Shown piece by piece: positions 43,735 to 53,621 of a stretch of DNA of 64,000 bases. The notes below the pieces were generated by a model. It was not told where the DNA came from. It saw only the letters and a program-made list of their open reading frames with translations, and searched no databases. How positions within the stretch are numbered: the stretch's first letter is position 1; each line of letters starts with the position of its first letter. The DNA is from Bacteroidota bacterium. Its GTDB lineage: Bacteria; Bacteroidota; Ignavibacteria; Ignavibacteriales; Melioribacteraceae. The stretch lies in contig JAHISP010000026.1 in assembly GCA_018818165.1 (NCBI GenBank), positions 1 to 64,000 of the forward strand, read 5' to 3'. The position numbers were made by a program, and so were the translations under genes.

Positions 43735-44760
43735 ATGAAAGCACTAATTAAAAAATTTCCAGAAAAAGGTCTTTGGCTTGGTGAAGTAGAAAAACCTATT
43801 ATTGGGAATGATGAACTCCTAATTAAAATTAAAAAAACAGCAATTTGTGGAACTGATTTCCATATTTACAAATGGGATGAATGGAGCCAGAATACAATTA
43901 AAACCCCATTGGTTATTGGTCATGAATATATGGGTGTAGTTGCCGAAAAAGGAAGTAATGTAAAGTACTTTAATATTGGTGATAGAGTTGTTGGCGAAGG
44001 GCATTTAATTTGCGGAACTTGTAGAAACTGTAGAAGAGGAATGTCTCATGTATGCGAAAATACGGTTGGAATTGGTGTAAACATTGATGGCGCATTTGCA
44101 GAGTATTTAAAAATTCCAGCATCCAACGCACTAAAATTAAACGACCGAATTACAGATGACATTGCAGCATTGATGGATCCTTTTGGAAATGCAACTCACA
44201 CAGCTTTATCGTTTCCATTACTCGGTGAAGATGTTTTAATTACAGGCGCTGGTCCAATTGGCTGCATGGCAATTGCTGTATGTAAACATGCTGGCGCTCG
44301 TCATGTAATAGTTTCGGATGTAAACGACAAAAAATTAGAACTGGCAACAAAAATGGGAGCGACAAGAGTATTTAATCCATTGAAAGAAGACATTAAAAAA
44401 ATTAGAAATGAAGAAGATATTAACCATGGTTTTGATGTTGGGCTCGAAATGTCAGGTTCCCCTGCAGCTCTAAACTTAATGATTGAAGAAATGTACAATG
44501 GAGGAAAAATAGCATTACTTGGAATTTTACCAAGCGAAACTAAAATTCAATGGAACAAAGTAATATTTAAAGGATTAGAATTGCGCGGAATTTATGGAAG
44601 AAAAATGTACGACACTTGGTACAAAATGGAACAAATGTTATACAGCGGTTTAGATATTTCACCAGTAATCACTAATCATTTCCATTATACCGATTTCCAA
44701 AAAGGTTTTGACGCAATGGAAAGTGGCGAAGCAAGCAAAGTAATTTTAGATTGGGAATAA
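43735..44760 (+). CDS. tdh: L-threonine 3-dehydrogenase
   Basis: 341 aa from the ATG at 43735, chosen over an ATG at 43720 because AAAGG lies upstream and the length then equals the usual Tdh length. It oxidises threonine to 2-amino-3-ketobutyrate with NAD. Catalytic zinc ligands are C38, H63 and E64 ([14 protein letters not shown]); the structural zinc cysteines are C93, C96, C99 and C107. The NAD-binding motif is [11 protein letters not shown]. kbl, which uses its product, lies downstream, completing the pathway to glycine and acetyl-CoA. Confidence 0.96.
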   Translation: MKALIKKFPEKGLWLGEVEKPIIGNDELLIKIKKTAICGTDFHIYKWDEWSQNTIKTPLVIGHEYMGVVAEKGSNVKYFNIGDRVVGEGHLICGTCRNCRRGMSHVCENTVGIGVNIDGAFAEYLKIPASNALKLNDRITDDIAALMDPFGNATHTALSFPLLGEDVLITGAGPIGCMAIAVCKHAGARHVIVSDVNDKKLELATKMGATRVFNPLKEDIKKIRNEEDINHGFDVGLEMSGSPAALNLMIEEMYNGGKIALLGILPSETKIQWNKVIFKGLELRGIYGRKMYDTWYKMEQMLYSGLDISPVITNHFHYTDFQKGFDAMESGEASKVILDWE

Positions 44761-44775
44761 AATTAAAAAATGAAT

Positions 44776-44852
44776 TGTCATTCCCGCAAATGTAAGCGAG
44801 AATCTTAAAAAAAATAGTGAGAGATTCCCGATAGTAGCATTCGGGAATGACA
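44776..44852. repeat. 77-bp palindromic repeat element between tdh and kbl
   Basis: The ends are TGTCATTCCCG and CGGGAATGACA, perfect 11-bp terminal inverted repeats. Inside are two hairpins, ATTCCCGC...GCGAGAAT (one mismatch) and ATTCCCGA...TTCGGGAAT. The ATTCCC/GGGAAT theme resembles the REP-like and MITE-like repeats with core ATTCCCGC found in many bacterial genomes. It sits in a 143-bp intergenic gap of a functional operon. Confidence 0.7.
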
Positions 44853-44903
44853 GGCTTAGAAGTGAGCAGTTGAACGAAAAATAAAAATTAAATTGGAGCA
44901 GCA

Positions 44904-46103
44904 ATGTTTAATCAAAATAAAGAAAGATATAAAAACGAATTAATTGAAATTGAAAAAGCTGGACTTTATAAAAAAGAAAGAATTATTACAACTCCACAAG
45001 GTGTGGAAATTAAAACACAAGAAGCTGGAAGTGTTCTAAACTTTTGCGCAAATAATTATCTGGGTTTATCAAATAATCCAAGATTAATTGAAGCTGCAAA
45101 AAAGGCAATGGATGAATGGGGATTTGGACTTTCATCAGTCCGATTTATTTGTGGAACTCAAGATTTACACAAACAACTCGAAGCAAAACTTTCCCAATTT
45201 CTTGGAACTGAAGATACAATTCTGTTTTCTTCTGCTTTTGATGCAAATGGAGCAGTTTTTGAGCCGCTTCTTGATGCTGATGATGCAATAATTTCGGACG
45301 AGCTAAATCATGCTTCCATAATTGATGGCGTGCGTCTTAGCAAAGCTCAACGGTTTCGTTACAAAAATAATAATATGGCGGATTTGGAAGAGCAACTAAA
45401 AGCAACTTCAAATTGCAAAACGGTTCTTATTGTTACAGATGGCGTTTTTTCGATGGATGGAATAATTGCACAAGTTGATAAAATTTGCGATTTAGCGGAT
45501 AAATATGGCGCAATGGTAATGGTTGATGATTCGCACGCAACCGGATTTTTGGGTGCTTCTGGAAAAGGAAGTTATGAATACTCAAATGCAGTTGGAAGAG
45601 TTGATATTATTAGCACAACTTTTGGAAAAGCACTTGGCGGTGCTTCCGGCGGTTGTATTTCTGGCAAAAAGGAAATTGTTGATATGCTTCGCCAACGAGC
45701 GCGTCCATATTTGTTTTCAAATTCACTCGCTCCAGCTATTGCGGGTGCAACTCTCGAAGTTTTGGATATGTTACAATCTTCATCCGAATTACGCGATAAA
45801 GTAATGAAAAATACAAAACGTTTTAGAAAAGGAATGACAGAAGCGGGATTTAGAATAGTTGAAAGTGAACATCCAATTGTTCCAATTATGCTTGGACATT
45901 TAGAAAATGATGCTCGACTTTCACAAGAATTTGCAAATAAATTGCTTCAAGAAGGGATTTATGTTGTTGGGTTTTACTTTCCAGTAGTTCCAAAAGGAAA
46001 ATCAAGAATTAGGGTTCAAATAAGTGCTGCTCATTCTGAAGAAAATATCGATTTTGCAATTGAAAAATTTACTAAAGTTGGAAAGGAATTGGGGATAATT
46101 TAG
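44904..46103 (+). CDS. kbl: glycine C-acetyltransferase (2-amino-3-ketobutyrate CoA ligase)
   Basis: 399 aa PLP-dependent alpha-oxoamine synthase. The PLP lysine is K242 in [13 protein letters not shown]. The D208 and H211 of [11 protein letters not shown] stack on the cofactor, and [14 protein letters not shown] is the conserved start. It cleaves 2-amino-3-ketobutyrate with CoA to glycine and acetyl-CoA. GGAG precedes the start codon. It pairs with tdh, with a palindromic repeat in the gap. Confidence 0.96.
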   Translation: MFNQNKERYKNELIEIEKAGLYKKERIITTPQGVEIKTQEAGSVLNFCANNYLGLSNNPRLIEAAKKAMDEWGFGLSSVRFICGTQDLHKQLEAKLSQFLGTEDTILFSSAFDANGAVFEPLLDADDAIISDELNHASIIDGVRLSKAQRFRYKNNNMADLEEQLKATSNCKTVLIVTDGVFSMDGIIAQVDKICDLADKYGAMVMVDDSHATGFLGASGKGSYEYSNAVGRVDIISTTFGKALGGASGGCISGKKEIVDMLRQRARPYLFSNSLAPAIAGATLEVLDMLQSSSELRDKVMKNTKRFRKGMTEAGFRIVESEHPIVPIMLGHLENDARLSQEFANKLLQEGIYVVGFYFPVVPKGKSRIRVQISAAHSEENIDFAIEKFTKVGKELGII

Positions 46104-46209
46104 TCGTTGGGTGGAATCAGTAAAATGAAACTACCCAAATTTATTTTGGAATAAGTTATCGTAATAAATTCCAAAAAATGTAATAGTAAGTTGAAACGGA
46201 GGCAAAATT

Positions 46210-47049
46210 ATGAGTAAAGAAATTACAAAAAGTGCACAAACAGTTTTTGAGCAAATCAAGCGAGTTGACGAAAACGGAAACGAGTTTTGGACTGCGAGAG
46301 ATTTGTTTAAAGTATTGGAGTATTCAGAATATCGTCATTTTAAGCCAGTAATTGAAAAGGCTAAAGAGGCATGTGTTAATAGCAAGTACAAACTAGCAAA
46401 CCATTTCGAGGATATGCTCGAAATGGTTCCAATAGGTTCTGGAGCCGAACGCAAAACTGAAAACATTAAGCTTTCGCGTTATGCTTGTTATCTAATTGTG
46501 CAAAATGCAGATCCGAATAAGGAAGTAGTTGCTCTTGGGCAAACATATTTTGCTGTTCAGACGCGTTTGCAGGAAATTCAGCAAATGGATAAGTACAATT
46601 CATTAGATACTGAAGATGAAAAGCGTCTTTTTTTGCGTAATGAATTGAAAAGGCATAATTTACAATTAGCTGATGCAGCAAGAAATTCTGGAGTTATTTC
46701 TCATTATGATTATGCAATATTTCAAAATCATGGTTACAAAGGGTTATATGGTGGGCTTGACGCAAAAGCAATTCACGAAAATAAAGGTTTAAAGAAAACT
46801 CAAAAAATATTGGATCATATGGGAAGTACTGAATTAGCTGCAAATCTTTTCCGTGCAACTCAAACGGAAGAAAAATTAAAGCGTGAGAACATAAAAGGTA
46901 AAAATGAGGCAAATAAAACTCATTTTGAAGTTGGCAAAAAAGTACGTCAAACCATTAAGGAGCTAAATGGAACAATGCCCGAAGATTTACCAACAAAAGA
47001 AAGCATCAAAAAATTGGAAGACAAATCAAAAAAAATAGGAAAGAAATAA
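46210..47049 (+). CDS. dinD: DNA-damage-inducible protein D homologue
   Basis: 279 aa, BRO-N-like domain followed by a helical region. It matches DinD through NEFWTARDLFKVLEYSEYRHF, KLSRYACYLIVQNADPNKEVVALGQTYFAVQTR and GYKGLYGGLDAKAIHENKGL. DinD inhibits RecA-mediated strand exchange in E. coli. I see no LexA-like box upstream. Homologues are often carried on mobile regions, but no such sign is close here. A terminator follows. Confidence 0.93.
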   Translation: MSKEITKSAQTVFEQIKRVDENGNEFWTARDLFKVLEYSEYRHFKPVIEKAKEACVNSKYKLANHFEDMLEMVPIGSGAERKTENIKLSRYACYLIVQNADPNKEVVALGQTYFAVQTRLQEIQQMDKYNSLDTEDEKRLFLRNELKRHNLQLADAARNSGVISHYDYAIFQNHGYKGLYGGLDAKAIHENKGLKKTQKILDHMGSTELAANLFRATQTEEKLKRENIKGKNEANKTHFEVGKKVRQTIKELNGTMPEDLPTKESIKKLEDKSKKIGKK

Positions 47050-47051
47050 AA

Positions 47052-47078
47052 AAGCCGAAAACATGATGTAATCGGCTT
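47052..47078 (+). terminator. terminator after dinD
   Basis: AAGCCGA, 13-nt loop, TCGGCTT, then CTATATTTTTTT. The stem is 7 bp, begins two bases after the stop codon and is followed by a T-rich tail. Confidence 0.75.
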
Positions 47079-47106
47079 CTATATTTTTTTGTAAAATTGA
47101 AACTAA

Positions 47107-48063
47107 TTAAAATTTGGTACTTCCAACAGCTTTGTTGTATGTCCAAGAAACATCAACCCAAGCTGGGTCGCCAGGATTTCCACCACCATAATTAACTATT
47201 TTTAATTTAGAATAGTTTCCATCAGCATCATAAAGGAATACGTAACTTGACTCTCTATCTCCAATTTGAGTTGCCCAATTTGCATCTTTAACTGGAGAAT
47301 CAACTCCATCAGTTAAATCAGAACCAGCAGCAACTTTAAAGTATGTTTCTCTTGTCATTCCATTTTCGCCTTTAGCACTTCTAACAATATAATTGCTACC
47401 ATCACTTGATGAATAATAATAAATGTCAACATTACCATTAACACCAGAACTTGATGAAATACTTAATGCTTCACCAGTAGATAAATCTAAACCACTTGGT
47501 TGAGTAGAGGTTGTTCCTACAGTTTCCCACAATCTGATAGTTGTATAAGTAGCATATAATGGAGCTAAATCAACATCTAAAGAAGTAGAAGAACTTGAAA
47601 CGACAAGTACTTGAGTATAATCTTCAAAATTTTCTTTCTTCAAAGTAATTGTATAATTTCCGTAAGGCATATCAGTAAAAACTTGTGGAGTTACAAAACC
47701 GGAATTTGAGCCATTAATCCAAATTTCCGCTCCAACTGGAGTTGACGAAATAGTTACATCAGTAGCTGTAGGTTTAAGAACTACACTCACTACACCTTGC
47801 TCTCCAGCAGTTACACTAACTGAAAAAGTAGTATCCCTGTAATTTACTAGCGATAAAGTCACATCGCGTATTCCAGCTTGAGCTTCAACTGTAGCAGGAG
47901 TAACTTGTTCTGTACTCACTCCATCAATAGAAATTAATGCACCAGCAGGAGTAGATGACAAAACTAAACTACCGTTTGCCACTGGTTCTACGGTATTATC
48001 TTCACAAGCAACCGCAACAAGTACTAAAGTTAGAATTAATAATACTCTACTTAAATATTTCAT
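47107..48063 (-). CDS. PEGA-domain lipoprotein
   Basis: 318 aa. Lipobox ending at C20 (VLVAVAC). Two tandem PEGA domains follow (about residues 30-100 and 100-170), each with a GSLVLSSTPAGALISIDG or TISSTPVGAEIWING start and a TVTLSLVNYRD or TITLKKENFED end. The C-terminal 150 residues (RESSYVFLYDADGNYSKL, PAWVDVSWTYNK) form an unrecognised beta-rich domain, a HmuY-like heme-binding fold being possible but not shown. Likely surface-exposed or periplasmic. Confidence 0.8.
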   Translation of the reverse strand: MKYLSRVLLILTLVLVAVACEDNTVEPVANGSLVLSSTPAGALISIDGVSTEQVTPATVEAQAGIRDVTLSLVNYRDTTFSVSVTAGEQGVVSVVLKPTATDVTISSTPVGAEIWINGSNSGFVTPQVFTDMPYGNYTITLKKENFEDYTQVLVVSSSSTSLDVDLAPLYATYTTIRLWETVGTTSTQPSGLDLSTGEALSISSSSGVNGNVDIYYYSSSDGSNYIVRSAKGENGMTRETYFKVAAGSDLTDGVDSPVKDANWATQIGDRESSYVFLYDADGNYSKLKIVNYGGGNPGDPAWVDVSWTYNKAVGSTKF

Positions 48064-48070
48064 ATATCAC

Positions 48071-48574
48071 CTATAATTGTTTTTTGTTTAAATTAAATTT
48101 TAATTTTTTTCCATCAAGATTCATTGTAAATATACCTTCCATAGATTTTAAATCATCTGAAAGTTTTGCAGAATAAACTCCCTTTGCTCTGCTATGTAAC
48201 ATATCTTTCATAAAAACATTATTAGTTACAGTGTCAATTGTTCCTTCAACTTCTTGTTTTGAAACGTTGCGATAATTAACAGTAATATTTCCTTTGAAAC
48301 TGTTACCGTTTTGCTCCACAATCGAAAGAGTTGCATCGCGGCTATCAAATTTACCTCTCCAAGAACCTTTGAAATCGGGTACCACATTTTTATTTTCTGC
48401 TTGTACCTTATTTGTATCATTCTGAACAACCTCTTTTTGTATCTGCGGTTTTTCAGTAGTGCCAATAATTTCCTCTTTTTTTGAAGATTGTTCCTTATCA
48501 CTGCAACCAGATATGAGCAAACAACCAACAATAAAAAATGAAACAAGAAGCACTTTTTTAGCATTTAACATCAT
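48071..48574 (-). CDS. lipoprotein of unknown function
   Basis: 167 aa. Signal with lipobox LLISGC (C24), an acidic low-complexity linker (about residues 26-65), then a beta-rich domain from GSWRGKFDSRDATLSIVEQN onward resembling lipocalin-like or DUF-type small barrels. Seven bases separate it from the PEGA gene downstream, so the pair is probably one operon. Confidence 0.7.
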   Translation of the reverse strand: MMLNAKKVLLVSFFIVGCLLISGCSDKEQSSKKEEIIGTTEKPQIQKEVVQNDTNKVQAENKNVVPDFKGSWRGKFDSRDATLSIVEQNGNSFKGNITVNYRNVSKQEVEGTIDTVTNNVFMKDMLHSRAKGVYSAKLSDDLKSMEGIFTMNLDGKKLKFNLNKKQL

Positions 48575-48766
48575 ACTTACCTCAATTATTTAATATTAGT
48601 AAATATACCAATAAAATATTGAAAATCTAAAAAAGTAAACATATTAAACCTTAAATTGAATAAAAAATTTTGTATTTGAATCAAATTCGTTAATTGAGTA
48701 TAGTAGGTGAAAATATTTGATGACTATTGCTTGTTTTAGTCAGAAACCCTTTACTTTAAAAGAGAA

Positions 48767-48797
48767 AAACCCTCAAAACAATAAGTAATGAGGGTTT
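48767..48797 (-). terminator. terminator of the initiator tRNA
   Basis: On the minus strand AAACCCTC, 15-nt loop, GAGGGTTT, then TTCTCTTTT. It begins five bases after the tRNA 3' end. Confidence 0.8.
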
Positions 48798-48801
48798 ATT
48801 G

Positions 48802-48874
<73 letters not shown>

Positions 48875-49220
48875 ATATAATTTTTTGTAAGAACTTTTAA
48901 GTTAAGCCAGCTAGCTTATAACTTATAAAAGCAAAAATATATTTGCCTTAAATTTTAGATACCAAATATAAGTATTGGCACGGTTAATGTCAAGTTTTAA
49001 CACGAGGTATAAAATTTACTCTGTTTTAGTTAAGATTATGTATTTTAGTAAAATAAGTCTGTGCAATTTAAACAAATTAGAAAGTGTTCCAAATTCAGTA
49101 AATTAAAGCTATTTGATAGACGGGCTTTCTAAATTGCATTTTAAAATGTATAATTACTAAAACATTTAAAGTATTTATCAATAATGTAAAAAGGAAATAT
49201 TTACAATTTGAAAGGTAATT
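48875..49220. other. intergenic between tRNA and recN
   Basis: About 345 bp that must hold the promoters of the tRNA (minus) and recN (plus). No additional gene, RNA or repeat is apparent. Confidence 0.5.
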
Positions 49221-50927
49221 ATGTTAAAATCTCTTCTTATTAAAGATTATGCATTAATTGAAAATATTAATGTGGAGTTTGGAAAAGGATTAAATATTAT
49301 CACTGGTGAAACTGGTGCAGGAAAATCAATTTTAATTGATGCAATGGGCCTTTTGCTGGGTGAGCGGGCGTCAACTCAAGTTGTACGAAAAGGTGCAAAA
49401 AAATCTATTGTTGAAGGAATTTATGATGTTTCATCCAATACAAAGGTGGAAAATCTATTAAATGCTAATGATATCGATTATTTTAGTGAATTAATTGTAC
49501 GTAGGGAAGTTTCGCTAGAAGGTTCAAATAGATGTTTTTTAAATGATACTCCAACATCGCTTGCATTATTAAAAGATATTGGAAATATGCTTGTCGATTT
49601 ACATGGGCAGCACGAACATCAGTCACTACTTAGAAGCGTAACTCATATCGATTTTTTGGATGAATTTGCTGAATTATCAAGTCAACTTAAGGAATACAAA
49701 ACAGAACATTCCAAGCTTGGAGAAATTGCAAAGGAACTATTTGTATTAAAAAACAAAGAAAACTCCCTTAAAGAAGAACGTGAATCATATGAATTTCAAA
49801 TTAAAGAAATTGATGCAATTTCACCGCAGCCTAATGAAGAAGCTTTATTGAAAGATGAATTAAATATTCTCCAAAATTCAGAAAAATTACTTTCCCTAAC
49901 TGAAGATATTTACAACAGAGCTTATGAAAATGAAGATTCTGTGCAGGATAATTTGGCAAAAATTCAAAGTAGTTTAATTGAACTTTCCAAAATTGATAAT
50001 TCATTTTCTGAAATGGTTGGTGAAGCTGATTCAGCAATTGTAATAATAAATGATATTTCAGATTTTATTAGAAGCTATAAATCAAGGGTTGAAGATGATC
50101 CAACAAAATTGGATGAAATAAGAGAACGCCTTGGTGCACTTACGCTTCTTAAAAAGAGATATGGTGGAACTTTAGAAAAAGTAATTGAACATCGCGAAAA
50201 TATTGGAAGAGAGTATGATATTACTTCTAATTATAATGAGAAGATTATACAGTTAGAGAATGAATTAAAAGCTGTTAGAAAATCGACTGGTGAAATAGCA
50301 AAAAAAATATCTGAGATAAGAAAACTTGTTGCTGATAAAATTAGGACAGATGTAATTAGTTCATTAAATGATTTGGGAATTTCTGACTCTGACTTTAGAG
50401 TACAAATTAACAATAACCAAGCAAATGAAAGTGCAGCTAATTATTTAATAATTGATGAAGTTAAATACAAATTCAATTCAAAAGGTTTTGATGAAGTTGA
50501 GTTTCTACTTTCAACCAATCTTGGGGAGGATTTAAAACCGCTATCCAAAGTTGCATCTGGTGGTGAAATATCTAGAATAATGTTGGCTCTTAAAAGCATT
50601 TTAGCAAAATCCGATAAATTGCCTCTACTAATTTTTGATGAAATTGATACTGGAGTAAGTGGAAGAATTGCCCAAAAGGTAGGTGCTACTTTAAAATCAC
50701 TTTCTCAGTTTCATCAAATTATTTCTATAACACATTTGCCTCAAATTGCTTCATTATCGGATGAACATTTTTCTGTGGAAAAGAAAAAAATTGGTACACG
50801 GGTGGTAAGTTCGATAAGAAAATTAGATAGCGAAGAAAAGATAAATGAAGTTGCCAAATTACTTAGTGGAGAAGATGTTACAGAAGCTTCATTGTTGAGC
50901 GCAAAAGAGTTAATGGGGCTAAATTAA
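49221..50927 (+). CDS. recN: DNA repair protein RecN
   Basis: 568 aa SMC-like ATPase in double-strand break repair. Walker A GETGAGKS (residues 29-36), a coiled-coil middle (about 160-380) and the C-terminal ATPase half with KVASGGEISRIMLALKSIL, LLIFDEIDTGVSG and ISITHLPQIASLSDEH. The full length is slightly longer than E. coli RecN. Ribosome site AAAGG is present. It is a single gene. No LexA box was recognised upstream. Confidence 0.97.
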   Translation: MLKSLLIKDYALIENINVEFGKGLNIITGETGAGKSILIDAMGLLLGERASTQVVRKGAKKSIVEGIYDVSSNTKVENLLNANDIDYFSELIVRREVSLEGSNRCFLNDTPTSLALLKDIGNMLVDLHGQHEHQSLLRSVTHIDFLDEFAELSSQLKEYKTEHSKLGEIAKELFVLKNKENSLKEERESYEFQIKEIDAISPQPNEEALLKDELNILQNSEKLLSLTEDIYNRAYENEDSVQDNLAKIQSSLIELSKIDNSFSEMVGEADSAIVIINDISDFIRSYKSRVEDDPTKLDEIRERLGALTLLKKRYGGTLEKVIEHRENIGREYDITSNYNEKIIQLENELKAVRKSTGEIAKKISEIRKLVADKIRTDVISSLNDLGISDSDFRVQINNNQANESAANYLIIDEVKYKFNSKGFDEVEFLLSTNLGEDLKPLSKVASGGEISRIMLALKSILAKSDKLPLLIFDEIDTGVSGRIAQKVGATLKSLSQFHQIISITHLPQIASLSDEHFSVEKKKIGTRVVSSIRKLDSEEKINEVAKLLSGEDVTEASLLSAKELMGLN

Positions 50928-51134
50928 AAAGGTGAAAATTTAACAAAAATCATTAAAAAGTGAATTATAATCAGAAATAAAAAACAATATGAAAGATGAT
51001 GTCTTTTATTTGTTGGATTTTGATTAAGATCACAGCATTATTTGTGGTTATTATATATATTACCATCTGTAAGTTTTATTTATGCAATAATTGTAACTTA
51101 AAATATATTTCAATTAATTAAAAAGGATCAAGTT

Positions 51135-51782
51135 ATGAAAACTAAATTACTAATTCCTATCTTTTTATTTTTCTTTTTGGCAACATCAATATCTGCTCAA
51201 GATTATGCTGCAGCAGTAAAGGTTAGTTCATTGGGATTTAGCGGAGAGGTGATTAGATCATTTGGCGAACAATTTAATGTTCGTGCAGGTTTTGCTTTTT
51301 TTAGTATAAGTTTAGATGGTGGTGGTGGAACTGAAGATTATACATATACTGCTGATGCAAAATTATCATCGTTTTCTGCGCTTGTTGATTATTTCCCATT
51401 CGGTGGCATATTCAGAATTTCAGGTGGCGCCCTTGTTAATTTGAACAATGCAACTACTATTCTAACTCCTACCAAAACCTACACAATAGGTAATGATGAA
51501 TACACACCTGAGAAACTAGGAAACTTAGACGCTAAAATTGATTTTGATCCTGTAGCTCCATATATTGGAATAGGATGGGGTAATCCAACCGCTGGAGTCT
51601 CTGGACTGTCTGTAACTTTCGATATTGGCACAATGTATCAAGGAGCTCCTTCAGTTGATTTAACAGCTAAAGGATTGTTAGAACCTTCAGCTTCACAAGA
51701 TCAAGAAGATCTTATAACAAGTAATCTGGATTGGTTTAAATGGTATCCAATTATATCACTTGGACTTAATTATAAATTTTAA
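51135..51782 (+). CDS. outer-membrane beta-barrel protein
   Basis: 215 aa. Signal peptide ending TSISAQ (residue 21), then alternating strands such as KVSSLGFSGEVIRSFGEQFNV and a terminal phenylalanine (GLNYKF), typical of small porin-like barrels. No family with assigned function. It is 18 bp before the next lipoprotein gene and shares its transcript. Confidence 0.75.
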   Translation: MKTKLLIPIFLFFFLATSISAQDYAAAVKVSSLGFSGEVIRSFGEQFNVRAGFAFFSISLDGGGGTEDYTYTADAKLSSFSALVDYFPFGGIFRISGGALVNLNNATTILTPTKTYTIGNDEYTPEKLGNLDAKIDFDPVAPYIGIGWGNPTAGVSGLSVTFDIGTMYQGAPSVDLTAKGLLEPSASQDQEDLITSNLDWFKWYPIISLGLNYKF

Positions 51783-51800
51783 AATATCGGAGATATCAGA

Positions 51801-53486
51801 ATGAAATCTAAAAATACTTTACTAATACTATTGTTCATAGCCCTGATGGGTTTGTCGCTTGTATTTACATCATGCGATATAAAAAATCCAGTTGATGGGT
51901 TAGAAGTAAGAATTAAAAATATTACAAGAACTACTTATGTAACTGTAAAAATTCTTGATGCTGCCTCAGGTAAATTAGTTGAAGAAGATGTTACCGTTCA
52001 GTTTACAAGCGTTTATAAAGATAGCATTGTTTCATCTACAAATACCCCAGTAACAAATGCAAGTTTAACTTCCACTCAGGGATTACTATCCTTTTCGTTT
52101 GCAGATAATGTGATTCCTTCGGCATCGAACCCAGTAAAATTAAATCTAGTTTGTACTGCAAACGATTATCTTAGCACTAGTAAACCAATTCAAATTTATG
52201 CAACAGGCACAAGTGAATTTGAAATTATAATGACCAGCGTAGCTAATACACCAGTTGGTGTTAAATCTAATACAGAATCTACCGGAAAAGCTAGTAAAAC
52301 TGATGGAACATCTGATCCAATAGTTGTTTCTTCAGGCGTTGAAACTAGTTCAGGAGCTAGCGCAGGAATAACTATTCCTAGTGGAACAAAATTACTCGGC
52401 AAAGATGGAAATCCGCTTGCAGGAGATGTATCCACAAGAGTTACATATTTTAATCCATTAGATGAATCTTCTAAAAATGCATTCCCTGGTGGTTTTAATG
52501 TTACTGTTACAAATGAAAATAATCAAATGCAATCAGGTGGATTTGTTACAGCTGGATTTGTGGCAGTTGATATAACGGTTGGTGGTCAAAGCGTTGAAGG
52601 TTTTTCAAACGGTTCATTATCAGTAAATATGGAAATACCACAAGGAACTAAAAATCCTACTACTGGAGAGAATGTTAAAGTTGGAGATAAAATTCCTCTT
52701 TGGAGTTATGACGAAGATTTAGGCGAATGGAAATTTGAACAAGATGTTGAAGTTACAACTTTAGGCACAGTTGCTGCTGGTTTATCAATTATGTCTGGCA
52801 AAATGGGTGTAAGTTTTAAAGGTATTAGTCACTTATCATATTTTAATCTTGATTGGTTTTCATGGTATGAAAGTACATGCTATGAAGGTGTAACTTTAAG
52901 ATTGAGAAATTTATCAGGTGGCTGTTTCAAAGTTAAAGTAGAAATTATTGATAATGAAACTAATTTGCCTGCAACATACTGGGCAACGCATATATTTAAT
53001 GGCATGGACTCAGATGATATAACTATTTATAATTCTGTTGGAAATAAAGCAGTTACAATTAATGTTCGTAGTTCTGTTACAAATGATTTACTTTATTCTA
53101 CTGTAGTAAATAACTTATGTGAAAATGTAGTTGTTGATTTACCATTTACACCTGCTCCTGGCGGATATCAAAGTGTTACTATTAATCTTGCTATTACATG
53201 TGAAAGTACAAGTACAAACCCAACTGGACTTAGTCCTGACGGATTCCCACTTTGGGCAAGAGAAGTAACTGAAAATGGTGGTTGGAACGGCAATTGGTTC
53301 CAAATTGGTGCATTTAATAATGGATCACTAACATACTGTCTTCCACTTGGTACTTTTTATGAATTTGCTGTAGAATATGATGGGGAATGGTATTTCTCTT
53401 TAGATTACGAACCTCCATTCGAAATTACAACTGCAGTAATCAATTATTCAATTATTGATGACCCTCGAATTTGTGATGAATTATAA
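51801..53486 (+). CDS. large beta-rich surface lipoprotein
   Basis: 561 aa. Lipobox ends at C25 (LVFTSC). The N-terminal part contains Ig-like strands and an ESTGKASKTDG type linker. A ZU5/carboxypeptidase-like segment is suggested around residues 170-340 (GTKLLGKDGNPLAGDVSTRVTYFNP, IPLWSYDEDLGEWKFE). The C-terminal 200 residues contain a scattered set of cysteines (ESTCYEG, GGCFKVK, NLCEN, TYCLPLG, RICDEL). Not recognised as a known family. Located with a barrel gene upstream and a terminator downstream. Confidence 0.7.
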   Translation: MKSKNTLLILLFIALMGLSLVFTSCDIKNPVDGLEVRIKNITRTTYVTVKILDAASGKLVEEDVTVQFTSVYKDSIVSSTNTPVTNASLTSTQGLLSFSFADNVIPSASNPVKLNLVCTANDYLSTSKPIQIYATGTSEFEIIMTSVANTPVGVKSNTESTGKASKTDGTSDPIVVSSGVETSSGASAGITIPSGTKLLGKDGNPLAGDVSTRVTYFNPLDESSKNAFPGGFNVTVTNENNQMQSGGFVTAGFVAVDITVGGQSVEGFSNGSLSVNMEIPQGTKNPTTGENVKVGDKIPLWSYDEDLGEWKFEQDVEVTTLGTVAAGLSIMSGKMGVSFKGISHLSYFNLDWFSWYESTCYEGVTLRLRNLSGGCFKVKVEIIDNETNLPATYWATHIFNGMDSDDITIYNSVGNKAVTINVRSSVTNDLLYSTVVNNLCENVVVDLPFTPAPGGYQSVTINLAITCESTSTNPTGLSPDGFPLWAREVTENGGWNGNWFQIGAFNNGSLTYCLPLGTFYEFAVEYDGEWYFSLDYEPPFEITTAVINYSIIDDPRICDEL

Positions 53487-53512
53487 TTAATAATTCAGTT
53501 TATAATAATTAT

Positions 53513-53543
53513 AAAAACCCCTTAATTTTATTAAGGGGTTTTT
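53513..53543 (+). terminator. strong terminator
   Basis: AAAAACCCCTTAA, loop TTTTA, TTAAGGGGTTTTT (13-bp perfect stem) followed by further T. Ends the barrel-lipoprotein transcript. Confidence 0.93.
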
Positions 53544-53621
53544 TGTATGTATGATTAAAAAAGTAAAACTTAATGTCAGCAAAAAAAATATTAAAATAAC
53601 TTGGAAAACTAATCTGAAATA

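Noticed and set aside
44776-44852. Palindromic repeat as a CRISPR array
   Set aside because: There are only two hairpins, with no regular spacers and no cas genes in the window.
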